Assembly (NCBI GenBank): GCA_038230035.1
Contig: JBBRNX010000006.1
Span: forward strand, 62,001 to 126,000
Reading direction: 5' to 3'
DNA from: Gaiella sp038230035
GTDB taxonomy: Bacteria > Actinomycetota > Thermoleophilia > Gaiellales > Gaiellaceae
Length of the DNA stretch: 64,000 bases
The translations under genes were made by a program, and so were the position numbers. The notes beneath the pieces are model-generated. The model was given only the letters and a program-made list of their open reading frames with translations. It did no database searches and was not told the origin of the DNA. Shown here one piece after another: positions 41,694 to 50,001 of the stretch (positions are counted from its first letter, which is position 1; the number at the start of each line of letters is the position of its first letter).

Positions 41694-42686
41694 ATGCACG
41701 TGAAGGCGGTGCGCAGCCACGAGGACGGCGGTCCCGAGGTTCTCCGGTACGAGGATGTGCCCGACCCGACCCCCGGCCCCGGCGAGGTGTTGATCGAGCT
41801 CCGCGCCGCGTCGCTGAACCATCTCGACGTCTGGGTGCGCAAGGGCCTGCCATCTGCACCGAAGCCGCATATCTTCGGAGCCGATGGCGCCGGGCTCGTG
41901 GCGGGTCTCGGCGAAGGGGCAAGCGGCTTTGCGATCGGCGACCGGGTGGTTATCAACCCGGGGCTGGAGCACGGGCAAACCATCTCGCCGCTGGGCGAGC
42001 ATCAGGATGGAACGCACTGCGAGCTGATCGCCATCGCGGCCGAGCAGGTCTTCCCGCTCGACGAGCGGCTCTCGTTCGAGGAGGGTGCTGCGTTCCCGCT
42101 CGTCTACGAGACCGCGTATCGGATGCTCGTGACCCGTGCGAAGGTCGTGGAGGGAGAGTGGACGCTGATCTGGGGCATCGGCGGCGGGGTCGCCACGGCT
42201 GCGTTCGAGATCTGTCGCGCACTCGGCGTGCGCACAATCGTCACCTCGGGCAGTGACTCGAAGCTCGAGCAGGCTCGCGCGTGGGGCGCGGATGTCACCG
42301 TCAACCACGCCGACGGAGACGTCGTCGCTGCCGTGAAGGAAGCGACGGGAAAGGGTGTCCACGTGGTCGTGGAGACAGTCGGCGAGGCGACCTGGGCTCG
42401 GTCCCTCTCAGCCGTGCGAGCGGCAGGACGCGTTGTCGTATGCGGCGCGACCTCCGGCCCGAACCCGCCGGCACAGCTCCATCGTTTCTGGTGGAAGCAA
42501 CTCGATGTCCTCGGCTCCACCATGGGGACGCGCGACGACTTCCTCGGCGTCTACGACCTCGTCCGCGACGGGCGAGCACGAATCCACGTCGATCGCGTCC
42601 TCCCGCTGAGCGAGATCCGCGCAGCGCATGAACGGCTCGAAGCAGGCGAACAACTCGGCAAGATCGTGCTCTCGATCCCCGGCTAA
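41694..42686 (+). CDS. zinc-type/quinone-oxidoreductase-like MDR dehydrogenase
   Basis: 330-residue medium-chain dehydrogenase/reductase. GroES-like N-terminal domain (HVKAVRSHEDGGPEVLRY, HLDVWVRKGLP, IFGADGAGLVAGLGEGASGFAIGDRVVINPG) and a Rossmann domain with IWGIGGGVATAAFEICRALGVRTIVTSGS (about 150-178). The structural-zinc Cys cluster seen in many alcohol dehydrogenases is not evident, so it may be a zinc-free reductase. Start is ATG 41694, or possibly GTG 41700, which is better spaced from GAGG at 41687. It is divergent from queG with 9 bases between starts. Confidence 0.9.
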   Translation: MHVKAVRSHEDGGPEVLRYEDVPDPTPGPGEVLIELRAASLNHLDVWVRKGLPSAPKPHIFGADGAGLVAGLGEGASGFAIGDRVVINPGLEHGQTISPLGEHQDGTHCELIAIAAEQVFPLDERLSFEEGAAFPLVYETAYRMLVTRAKVVEGEWTLIWGIGGGVATAAFEICRALGVRTIVTSGSDSKLEQARAWGADVTVNHADGDVVAAVKEATGKGVHVVVETVGEATWARSLSAVRAAGRVVVCGATSGPNPPAQLHRFWWKQLDVLGSTMGTRDDFLGVYDLVRDGRARIHVDRVLPLSEIRAAHERLEAGEQLGKIVLSIPG

Positions 42687-42705
42687 CCGGAACTCGTCGC
42701 GCTCA

Positions 42706-43041
42706 ATGTCGCGGTCATCAACAGCATCCTTTGTCGGAGGCGTAATCTGGAAAGGCGAGTTTAGGTTCAAATACTGGCAGCTGGGATTTGTCCGACTGAC
42801 GGCCAACCCTGACGAGATCGAAGTCGCACCTCGCGGCCTTCTGCGTCGCCTTGGCCCTGTCTTCTCCGTTAACCGCGCCGACGATGTCCAGATCATCGGG
42901 GTGAAGCGAGGCGTTCTGTTCGAGAGCGCGCCCAGAAGCTTCACGTTCCGGACCCTAGAGCCATCGGTCGTGCTGCGCGAACTTCAGGCGCTCGATTGGC
43001 CCGCGGCCGAACTCACGTCACTACCGACGTCAGATCGTTAG
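42706..43041 (+). CDS. small protein, PH-like fold possible, unknown function
   Basis: 111 residues. The sequence alternates strands: FRFKYWQLGFVRLTANPDEIEVAPRGLLRRLGPVFSVNRADDVQIIGVKRGVLFESAPRSF, described here from about residues 17 to 77. A final helix follows (VVLRELQALDWP), a pattern resembling bacterial PH-domain proteins. GC content is lower than in neighbouring genes. It follows the MDR gene by 19 bases without a strong ribosome site. I cannot assign a function. Confidence 0.5.
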   Translation: MSRSSTASFVGGVIWKGEFRFKYWQLGFVRLTANPDEIEVAPRGLLRRLGPVFSVNRADDVQIIGVKRGVLFESAPRSFTFRTLEPSVVLRELQALDWPAAELTSLPTSDR

Positions 43042-43373
43042 CGCTCGCGACGGCGGCGATACGCCGACGACGATGCTGAGCCGCTGCCGCCCCGCACGGG
43101 GGCGCGGTCGACTGTTCAGCCGACGGTGAAGATGCAGCAGCTCGCAAGCACTGCCACAAACTGGCGCAGCACGAGAGCGCTGCGAGAGATCACACGCGTC
43201 TCGCGACTGAGCGAACGGCGGCTGCGACCCTCTTCAGTAGTGCGACGTGCGAACGGTGCGACTCTCGCGCCCGATGGACGTCAGCCGCCACACGGGCGGC
43301 ATGGTCGTACGATCACCAGTACGCCCCGCCGAACATCACCAGCATCGGGTCGGGTGTAGGCGACTTCATGCCC
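43042..43373. other. 332-base intergenic stretch
   Basis: Lies between two convergent genes. A 77-codon open frame at 43126-43359 is Arg/Ser/Thr-rich with no ribosome site or domain and is not called. I see no tRNA-like fold, strong terminator or repeat in it. Confidence 0.4.
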
Positions 43374-43673
43374 CTAGCCGAACCCGAGGATGAACTTCGC
43401 GTCGTCGGACATCAGGTCGGGCGTCCAGGGCGGGTCGAAGGTCAGCTCGACCTCCACCGCATCGACGCCGGGCAGCGCCGCCACCGCGTCGTGGATGCTC
43501 TCCTGGATCATCGGCCCGGCCGGGCAGCCCATCGACGTGAGGGAGTGAATGATCTTGACCTTCGGGCCTTCGATCTCGGCGTCGTAGAAGAGACCGAGCT
43601 CGACGATGTCCATCCCGAGCTCGGGATCCTCCACGCCGTGCAACGCTTCGACGACATCGTCTTTGGCGACCAT
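43374..43673 (-). CDS. MIP18/DUF59-family Fe-S cluster assembly factor (SufT/PaaD-like)
   Basis: 99 residues spanning the single MIP18 domain. VVEALHGVEDPELGMDIVELGLFYDAEIEG carries the conserved DPE-x-G/D-hydrophobic-(V/I)-x-L-G-L motif, and IIHSLTSMGCPAGPMIQESI the T-x-x-x-C-P motif with the conserved Cys. These proteins assist Fe-S cluster maturation of target enzymes. The ATG at 43673 fits the family length; the longer open frame above it is spacer. TACACT at 43686-43681 (minus strand) suggests a near-leaderless transcript. It may be independent of the cDPG genes 99 bases upstream. Confidence 0.9.
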   Translation of the reverse strand: MVAKDDVVEALHGVEDPELGMDIVELGLFYDAEIEGPKVKIIHSLTSMGCPAGPMIQESIHDAVAALPGVDAVEVELTFDPPWTPDLMSDDAKFILGFG

Positions 43674-43772
43674 GGATCGAGTGTAGCGACCGGGTAGTCG
43701 GCCCCGGACGCGGTTTAAGGTTGACGACACATCTTGGAACGCGGGAACCAAGCGCGCCCAAGCGGCGCGGCT

Positions 43773-44687
43773 CTAGGTGCGGACGAGCCGCTCGGCGCCG
43801 GTGAGCACGACGTCGAGCACGTCGCCGATCGCCTCGTCGAGTGACCCGCTCTCGATGACGACGACGTCACACCGCCGAGCGCGGTCGAGAATCGCGTCCT
43901 GGATAACGCGGATCTCGGGCAGGCCGTCGAGGTACTTCTCGAGTGGCCGCAGGCCGTCCGTTGCGACCTCCCGCACCCAGAACCTGCTGCGGTGAACCTC
44001 CTCGTCCTCGATGGCGAGCACGACATGGACGACGAGAGCGTCGCCGTGCTCCACCCGCACCATTCCGGGAACGAGGTGCACGCCTTCGAGCACCATCGAC
44101 CAGCCCTCGGTGAGCGCCCGCTCGACGGCAGCCTCCGCGCCGACGAGAACGTTGCGCGTCTGATCCAGGAAGCCGAGGAGGGTCGCATCGCCGGATTCCT
44201 CCTCTTCCGCACGCGTCAGCGCCAGCCGTGCCTCGAAGCTCGAGTAGTGCACCGACGGCATCAGCTCGCGCGAAAACAGCGACCGCATCGTCTGACGGAT
44301 GAAGTCGGTCGACGTGACCCGTGTGATGCCGAGCCGGTGGGCGATCTCGGTCGCGACGGTCGACTTGCCTGTTCCGGTCGCGCCACCGACGAGTAGCACG
44401 ATCGGGAGATCGAGCTCGCGCAGCAGCTGCAGCCGGCGCAGACGCCGCATCGTGCGACTCGCCTGCCTTTCACCGAGCACCTCCGCGGCGAGGTCGGCCA
44501 GCTTGTCGAGGTCGAGCCGGTCGGTGCCGGTTTCCAGCATCTCCGCGTCCGCGCGCCGCGCCAGCTCGTAGGCTCGAGTCAGCGTCAGCCCTGTCGCGGC
44601 GAGCGCCCGCGCCATCAGCCCCTTCGACCACGGCGGCCCGTCGTCGCCCCCGAGGGGCAGCTCGGGGAGGTACCGGCGCTCGCTCAC
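43773..44687 (-). CDS. pgk2: 2-phosphoglycerate kinase (ATP-cone plus P-loop kinase)
   Basis: 304 residues. The N-terminal ATP-cone domain shows PPWSKGLMARALAATGLTLTRAYELARRADAEM (residues about 18-50). The kinase domain has Walker A LVGGATGTGKSTVATEIAHRL (about 98-118), TSTDFIRQTMRSLF as nucleoside-monophosphate-kinase-like lid start, and VLEGVHLVPGMV. This is the layout of archaeal 2-phosphoglycerate kinase, which makes 2,3-bisphosphoglycerate. The GTG start overlaps the cDPG synthetase stop as GTGA. That neighbour uses exactly this product, so the assignment is well supported by context. Confidence 0.88.
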   Translation of the reverse strand: MSERRYLPELPLGGDDGPPWSKGLMARALAATGLTLTRAYELARRADAEMLETGTDRLDLDKLADLAAEVLGERQASRTMRRLRRLQLLRELDLPIVLLVGGATGTGKSTVATEIAHRLGITRVTSTDFIRQTMRSLFSRELMPSVHYSSFEARLALTRAEEEESGDATLLGFLDQTRNVLVGAEAAVERALTEGWSMVLEGVHLVPGMVRVEHGDALVVHVVLAIEDEEVHRSRFWVREVATDGLRPLEKYLDGLPEIRVIQDAILDRARRCDVVVIESGSLDEAIGDVLDVVLTGAERLVRT

Positions 44688-45955
44688 ACGACCAGCCTTC
44701 GTCTCGCAGCTGCTTCATCCGCGAGCCTGAGCAACTGGACATCGAAATCGGCCTCGCCTGCGAGTGGCACTACATCGTTCGCCGCGAGTACGACCTCTAC
44801 CCCATGTTCGAGGGCCGCCTCGGCGACGACGTCGACGGCCGCCGCCTTCAGCTCGACGACGAACACTTCCGCGTCGACGGCGGCGAGCTCCTCGCGCAGG
44901 CGTGCGCGATCGGCGAGCGCTCCCGACACATGGACGACAGCAGCGCCGTGTGTCGTCGTCAGATGCTCTGCGATCCGGTCGTGCGCAGTTGCCGGAGCCG
45001 TACCGAAGTAGGCGACCTTCCGGCCGTCCACCGGAAGCAGAGGTCGGGGCCGCAGCACCGCTGCGATGACCGCCACGCCAGGGCGAACAAGCTCTCGGAT
45101 CGCCTGCCGCAACGGCTCCGCGCCGTCCTCGGCCATCGTCACGACGACGAGATCGGCGATGCGCAGTCGATAGGCATTGAGGTAACCGGTCGCGACGTCG
45201 AGCGGCTGATGCGCCCCGACGACGACGATCCGACGTCCGACGTCGATCGGCGGCAACGCAGCTCCGCTGCCGTCGAACACGACGAGATCAGGACCGAGCG
45301 CCTCCGCCGCGCGGGCTCCCTCGAGGACGTTCGACATGAACACCGAGCCCGCAAGCCCACCGCCCGCTCTGCGGCACCCGACCGTCGGGACGCCGGTAAG
45401 CGCTGCCGTCTCGAGGTGATCGGACGCAGCGTGACGTCCCGAACGCGAAAGCGACACCAGATCATCGAGCGTCGGGGGAACCTCGACGAGCTCGGGCTCA
45501 GCCGGCCCACCCCGCCCCATCGCAACTACGACGACCGACCGCTCCCTGGAGAGCGTGCGCGCAACGTGACCGGTCACCGCTGTCTTGCCAACCCGCTTGC
45601 CGGTCCCGACAACCGCGAGAGATGGGACGTCGAACGGGACGAAGACAGGCGGCTCGAAACGGAAATCGGCGCCTTCGTACGGTACGCCGAGCGCGAGCGC
45701 GCGACCGGCCAGCGCCAAGCGGGCAACCGGCCCCAATACAGGCTCGTCGGAAAGGTCGACGACGACATCGGGTGCGTAGTCGGCGACAGCGGCTTCGAGC
45801 GTCTCGGCCAGCGGCACACCGTAGGTCTCGCCACCGCGCAACTTCTCCGTCCCGCCGACGCACACGGCTGCCACGACGTCGTATGGAAGCTCACCAAGCG
45901 CTTCGCGCACGACGTCCGCGTAGTGCTCGCCGTCGATGATCGCAACCGCCTTCAT
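44684..45955 (-). CDS. cpgS: cyclic 2,3-diphosphoglycerate synthetase
   Basis: ATP-dependent enzyme that closes 2,3-bisphosphoglycerate to the cyclic pyrophosphate cDPG, a thermoprotectant and phosphate/energy store in methanogens such as Methanothermus fervidus. The 423-residue protein starts MKAVAIIDGEHYADVV. It has a P-loop VVGTGKRVGKTAVTGHVARTL (about 119-139), VVAMGRGGPAEPELV, VFDGSGAALPPIDVGRRIVV and a late conserved-looking FVVELKAAAVDVVAE. The order and motifs match the archaeal cPGS family as I recall it. It overlaps both neighbours by 4 bases. A longer in-frame reading upstream is the antisense of the phosphoesterase gene and was excluded. Confidence 0.88.
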   Translation of the reverse strand: MKAVAIIDGEHYADVVREALGELPYDVVAAVCVGGTEKLRGGETYGVPLAETLEAAVADYAPDVVVDLSDEPVLGPVARLALAGRALALGVPYEGADFRFEPPVFVPFDVPSLAVVGTGKRVGKTAVTGHVARTLSRERSVVVVAMGRGGPAEPELVEVPPTLDDLVSLSRSGRHAASDHLETAALTGVPTVGCRRAGGGLAGSVFMSNVLEGARAAEALGPDLVVFDGSGAALPPIDVGRRIVVVGAHQPLDVATGYLNAYRLRIADLVVVTMAEDGAEPLRQAIRELVRPGVAVIAAVLRPRPLLPVDGRKVAYFGTAPATAHDRIAEHLTTTHGAAVVHVSGALADRARLREELAAVDAEVFVVELKAAAVDVVAEAALEHGVEVVLAANDVVPLAGEADFDVQLLRLADEAAARRRLVV

Positions 45956-46758
45956 CCGCGTGTCGTCACCTCCCGCTCGATGCGGCCCGTGTACTTCTCG
46001 TACTCGAGCGTGTCGATCGAGAACTGGATGATGCGCTCCTGCCCATGGAACGGGTGCCGCCGCCAGATGTCGACGTGGCGGCCGGTGACCTCGATCACGT
46101 TGTAACAGGGCCTCGTATGGCCTCTCAGGCGGAGCGACGAGACGGTGCCGGTGCTCACCACGAAGAGGTTCTCGAGCCGCCACGCGTACGGGACGTGCTT
46201 GTGGCCGGAGAGGACGAGATGCACCCCTGACCGCTGGAGGCACTCGATGGCATCGCCTGCGTCGTAGACGACGTTCCGCTCGCGTCCGGTGCCCGGCACC
46301 GGCAGCAGGTGGTGGTGTAGGACGAAGATCCGGAAGTCGGACGGCTCGGCCGCGAACTCCTCCTCGATCCAGCGGTAGCGTCCACGTCCGATTTGGCCAT
46401 GGTCGAGGTCGGGCTCGGTCGAGTCGACTGCGACGACCGTCACGCCCTTCGTCCGCAACACCGAGTTCCGTTCGCCGAAATGCTCCTCGAAATGGACGTA
46501 GCCGACGTTGCGCGAGTCGTGATTCCCCGGGATCACGACGACCGACTCGCACTCGACCCGGTCGAGGTACTGGCGCGCAAGCTGATACTCGTGCTTGAAG
46601 CCGAAGCTCGTCAGATCGCCGGAGCACACGACGATGTCAGGCTCGAGATCGTTGATCTCGCCGATCGCGCGCTCGAGCAGGTTCGGCTCGAAATACTGCT
46701 CGCCGCAATGCAGGTCGGAGAGGTGCGCGATCGTCACCCGAGCGTCTGGGTCCGCCAT
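45952..46758 (-). CDS. calcineurin-like metallophosphoesterase
   Basis: 268-residue dinuclear-metal phosphoesterase. All signature blocks are present: IAHLSDLHCGEQ (DxH), VVCSGDLTSFG (GDxx), VVVIPGNHDSRNVG (GNHD), FVLHHHLLPVP and VLSGHKHVPY (GHxH). It resembles class III cyclic-nucleotide phosphodiesterases such as CpdA. The ATG of cpgS overlaps its stop by 4 bases, so it is coupled to cDPG synthesis. A role in hydrolysing cDPG, 2,3-BPG or a related signal is plausible but unproven; the substrate could equally be unrelated. Confidence 0.9.
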   Translation of the reverse strand: MADPDARVTIAHLSDLHCGEQYFEPNLLERAIGEINDLEPDIVVCSGDLTSFGFKHEYQLARQYLDRVECESVVVIPGNHDSRNVGYVHFEEHFGERNSVLRTKGVTVVAVDSTEPDLDHGQIGRGRYRWIEEEFAAEPSDFRIFVLHHHLLPVPGTGRERNVVYDAGDAIECLQRSGVHLVLSGHKHVPYAWRLENLFVVSTGTVSSLRLRGHTRPCYNVIEVTGRHVDIWRRHPFHGQERIIQFSIDTLEYEKYTGRIEREVTTRG

Positions 46759-46821
46759 GCGCGAAGTTTAGGCGCGATCAGACGCCGACACGGCGAACTC
46801 GCAAGGGTTCTCGAACCCCGG

Positions 46822-47388
46822 TCATGAACTCGTTGCGGAGTTGTCCCTGTCTCGATCTATTCCAAGCGGCATGAGCATTCGGGTCGCGACGTAGGTCAGC
46901 ATCGCGATTCCGACGGCTACTTCCGCAAGCAGGACGGTCGATGACCTGATGGCGTTACCCGTGGTTGTCCGCACAAGCGGCTCGAAGCAGAGTGCAGCTG
47001 CGGTGAGGACCGCTCCGCGCCACGCACGATGAACCCGCCAACGGTGTCCAAACCATGCAAAGAGCGGCCCGCTCACCACTCCTCCGATGAAGACACCGCC
47101 TTCGCTCCGAACGAACGCGCCAATGGTGGCCGTGCTCAGGTGAGCATTCTCGACCGGGCTGAGCGTCATCAGGCCATACCCGATCAAAGCCGCGTACGTG
47201 CACCCGATCCCGAGAAGCGCAGCCCGCTTCGGCTCCCGTTGCGTGCAGCCCGCCAGGAACGCCACCACAAGCCATGGAGCGGAGAGCAAACTCACGTCCG
47301 CCATCCAGGGGTGCATCGAGAAACTGCCGAGATACTGGTCGGCTGCCCCGAAGAGCGCTGCGACGAGTAACGCTAAAGCGGTGACCAT
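46822..47388 (-). CDS. small multi-pass membrane protein (DUF6518-like)
   Basis: 188 residues with five or six predicted helices: TALALLVAALFGAADQYLG, SLLSAPWLVVAFLAGC, RAALLGIGCTYAALIGYGLM, GGVFIGGVVSGPLFAWFGHRW, AVLTAAALCFEPLV, and VGIAMLTYVATRMLM. The pattern and the TYAALIGYGLMxxSPVE segment resemble small actinobacterial membrane proteins grouped as DUF6518. The ATG at 47388 begins the first helix. It precedes the cDPG operon by 63 bases on the same strand, so it may be cotranscribed. GC content is lower than neighbours. Confidence 0.68.
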   Translation of the reverse strand: MVTALALLVAALFGAADQYLGSFSMHPWMADVSLLSAPWLVVAFLAGCTQREPKRAALLGIGCTYAALIGYGLMTLSPVENAHLSTATIGAFVRSEGGVFIGGVVSGPLFAWFGHRWRVHRAWRGAVLTAAALCFEPLVRTTTGNAIRSSTVLLAEVAVGIAMLTYVATRMLMPLGIDRDRDNSATSS

Positions 47389-47446
47389 CCGCCGTAGGGT
47401 GACACAAGGCTCAGTTGGCCAGCACTCGCACGAGCGGAGCACCCGG

Positions 47447-48565
47447 CTAGGAGTCGATCATCCGCTCCCAGCGCTCTTCGATCCGTCCGGTCTTCCAGAT
47501 CGTGACCGAGAGCGCCCACGTCGCGGCGAACATGGCGAGCACGACGTAGCCGAGCTTCCCGAAGTCGAGGTTGTTCAGTCCGCTCCAGAAACCGTCGTCG
47601 AGGTTGAACTTCGTCGAGACAACCTGCAAGAGCTCGATCGTGCCGACGGCCAACGCGATGAAAACCGAGAGGCTCGTGACCGTGATGCTGTAGTAGACCT
47701 TCCGCACCGGGTTCGAGAACGCCCAGCCGTACGCATGGCTCATGAAGGCGCCGTCAGCTGTGTCCATCATCGACATGCCTGCGGCGAACAGCAACGGCAG
47801 GGAGAGGACGGCGAGGAACGGCACGTGCTTCGTCGCGACGCCGGCCGAGATCGCAAGCAGCCCGACCTCGCTCGCCGTGTCGAAGCCGAGACCGAAGAGG
47901 ATGCCGAGCGGGTACATTTTCCAGCTCTTGTCGATGCGGTCACCGAGCCGCTTCAGGAAGAAGCGATTCATCAAGCCGCGATCGAGCAGCCGCTGCTCGA
48001 GGCGCTCCTTGTCGTACTCGCCGCGGCGCATCTCCCTGAAGACGCGGACGATGTCGAGGAGGACGACCAGGTTCAGCAGGCCGATGATCCAGAGGAACGT
48101 TCCGGAGACGCCGGCGCCGACATAGGTGCCCCAATCCTGGAAGCTCGGGATCCTCGACTTGACCGTGGCCGCCGCGACGGCAAGTCCTGTGACCAGCGAG
48201 AACACGACCGTCGAATGGCCGAGCGAGAAGAAGAAGCCGACGCCGAGCGACCGCTTGTCGTCTTGCAGGAACTTCCGCGTCGTGTTGTCGATCGCCGCGA
48301 TGTGGTCGGCGTCGAACGCATGACGTAGTCCGAACGTATACGCAAGCGTGCCGAGACCGGCGAGTGCCGGGTTGTGGCGCGAGTAGTAGATGAACAGACC
48401 CCAGCCAGCGATGTGCAGAAGCGTGATCACCGAGCCGAAGCCGGCGAGCCGGAGCCATTCGGCGGGCGACAGGATCCTCGTCCAGGCGCGCCAGCCGCCA
48501 CCTGCCTCCCGGTTCCGACGCCCCGTCATCACGGCTTGTTCGACCGTTTGCGTGGACCGGTTCAC
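47447..48565 (-). CDS. NiCoT-family nickel/cobalt permease
   Basis: 372-residue, eight-helix transporter of the HoxN/NixA type. Signature motifs are all present: LRHAFDADHIAAIDN (metal-selecting RHAxDADHI), FGLGFDTASEVGLLA, GMSMMDTADGAFMSHAYGWAF, and NPVRKVYYSITVT. Unlike RcnA exporters it has no His-rich loop, so high-affinity Ni2+ or Co2+ uptake is expected from the family. Start GTG 48565 overlaps the NicO gene stop as GTGA; ATG 48529 is the alternative. Last gene of the putative SigK-controlled cluster. Confidence 0.92.
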   Translation of the reverse strand: MNRSTQTVEQAVMTGRRNREAGGGWRAWTRILSPAEWLRLAGFGSVITLLHIAGWGLFIYYSRHNPALAGLGTLAYTFGLRHAFDADHIAAIDNTTRKFLQDDKRSLGVGFFFSLGHSTVVFSLVTGLAVAAATVKSRIPSFQDWGTYVGAGVSGTFLWIIGLLNLVVLLDIVRVFREMRRGEYDKERLEQRLLDRGLMNRFFLKRLGDRIDKSWKMYPLGILFGLGFDTASEVGLLAISAGVATKHVPFLAVLSLPLLFAAGMSMMDTADGAFMSHAYGWAFSNPVRKVYYSITVTSLSVFIALAVGTIELLQVVSTKFNLDDGFWSGLNNLDFGKLGYVVLAMFAATWALSVTIWKTGRIEERWERMIDS

Positions 48566-50001
48566 AGGACTTGGGGGAAGGCGCGAACGGTCATCGCGAC
48601 TCCTAGGCCGAAGATCACGAGCGCGCTTACGGCAGGCAGAGCGCGCACGAGCCGGCCCTCGAAGCTCATACGGCTGAACGCGCGCCGCGCGCCGACCGCA
48701 ACAAGGCCGATGCCGCTCACGGTCGCCGCCAGGCCGAGGCTGAACGCGAGGATCAGGACGAGCCCGAAGGCGACCCTGTGCAGCGAGATGGCAGCCAGTA
48801 GGACGACCAACGCCGACGGACATGGCAGGATCCCGCCCGACACGCCGATCGCGATGATCCCCCGCCAGCCTGTGCCCTCGGCAGGAACGTGGCTGTGGCC
48901 GTGTCCATGGGAATGGTCGTGGGGATGATCGTGGTCGTGATCGTGATCGTGGTCGTGACGGTGGTGACCGTGCGCCACGACGGGTTTCGGGCGAAGCCAC
49001 GCAAGGGCTCGCGACCGCAGGACAGCAACTCCGACAACGACGACAGTCAGTGCCGAGGCGAGGTTCAGCCACGGATAGATCGTCTCCGGCACGAGGAACT
49101 GCGAGAGCGCCAGCGTGATCAAGCCGAGCGTGAAGACGCCGATCGTGTGGGTCAACGTGACGATTCCCCCGAGCGCGAACGCGTGCCGCGCCTTGCCGCG
49201 CGAGCCGACGAGGTAGGCGGCGACGATCGACTTCCCGTGCCCTGGGCTCAACGCATGCACCGCCCCCCAGAAGGTCGCGATCAACAGAGCGACGAGGACG
49301 AAGCCGAACGAGAGATCGTGCCTGCCGATCAGCGAGGTGAACGAGCCGTCGTACTTGCGCACGGTGACGGGCGCGCTCAGCTCCTTCGCATCGAACAGCG
49401 CCGGGACAGCCCCCACGGCGGTGCCGGGAACGACCGTGGCGGTCGCCGATGTGACGTCGAGCGGGCTGCGCAGCAGGTTCTTCGGGTAGGCGCGCAGGCG
49501 ATCGCTGACGCTTGCAGCGGGAGCGCTGGAGGTCGTGATACGCGCACCGTTGTCGGCGCGTATGACGATCTCGCGCCAGCCGATGCGGTCCGTGTAGTTG
49601 CGGTCCTGCAGTTCCATAGGCAACGAGCTGTTCGCCCCTGCGTCGTACACGACTTCGAGCCGCGTCGTGTGGAGTCCCCCGACCCCGTTCGGGAAGGCAA
49701 TCGCATGCTTCAGCGGAACAAGCCGTCGCGGCGAGCCGCCGACCGTCAGCGCAAGCCCGCTTCCGAGCCGCCGCGCAAGCTGGGCTGCGTAGCCGTCGTT
49801 CCCGAGCCGGTTGACGTCGTCGCGCGCCTGGAAGGTCGGGATCTCCGCCAGGTCGAGGACGTAGAGGACGTAGACCTGCTTGCCCGAGGCGACGACTTCC
49901 GCGTAACGGTTCGTCGTGAAGTTGCCGAGCGGATGGGCCTGCGCGACGACGGGGACGAGGAGCGCACCGAGAACCGCAATGAGCACGACCAGCTTCTTCA
50001 T
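48562..50001 (-). CDS. NicO/RcnA-type metal transporter with His-rich loop and N-terminal exported domain
   Basis: 479 residues. Signal peptide ending at ...VVAQA, mature start HPLGNFTTNRYAEVV, and an extracytoplasmic beta-rich domain of about 200 residues. The NicO-type membrane domain then starts near 240 (ATFWGAVHALSPGHGKSIVAAYLVGSRG, with the HxxxPGHxK motif). A cytoplasmic loop rich in alternating His-Asp and His-Gly (HGHHRHDHDHDHDHDHPH and beyond, coded about 48890-48970) can bind many metal ions. Family members export Ni or Co or import it for urease/hydrogenase. The start overlaps the TPR gene by 4 bases. Confidence 0.92.
   Translation of the reverse strand: MKKLVVLIAVLGALLVPVVAQAHPLGNFTTNRYAEVVASGKQVYVLYVLDLAEIPTFQARDDVNRLGNDGYAAQLARRLGSGLALTVGGSPRRLVPLKHAIAFPNGVGGLHTTRLEVVYDAGANSSLPMELQDRNYTDRIGWREIVIRADNGARITTSSAPAASVSDRLRAYPKNLLRSPLDVTSATATVVPGTAVGAVPALFDAKELSAPVTVRKYDGSFTSLIGRHDLSFGFVLVALLIATFWGAVHALSPGHGKSIVAAYLVGSRGKARHAFALGGIVTLTHTIGVFTLGLITLALSQFLVPETIYPWLNLASALTVVVVGVAVLRSRALAWLRPKPVVAHGHHRHDHDHDHDHDHPHDHSHGHGHSHVPAEGTGWRGIIAIGVSGGILPCPSALVVLLAAISLHRVAFGLVLILAFSLGLAATVSGIGLVAVGARRAFSRMSFEGRLVRALPAVSALVIFGLGVAMTVRAFPQVL

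Noticed and set aside
43126..43359. 77-codon open frame in the 43.0-43.4 kb spacer
   Set aside because: Arg/Ser/Thr-rich translation without a start signal or homology-like pattern.
46805..46818. GGGTT-CTCG-AACCC hairpin resembling a tRNA T-arm
   Set aside because: No acceptor, D or anticodon arm could be traced around it; at most a weak terminator before the DUF6518-like gene end.
48890..48970. Repetitive GTG/ATC-rich DNA resembling a microsatellite
   Set aside because: It is the codon pattern of the His-Asp loop of the NicO transporter, so it is coding rather than a separate repeat.
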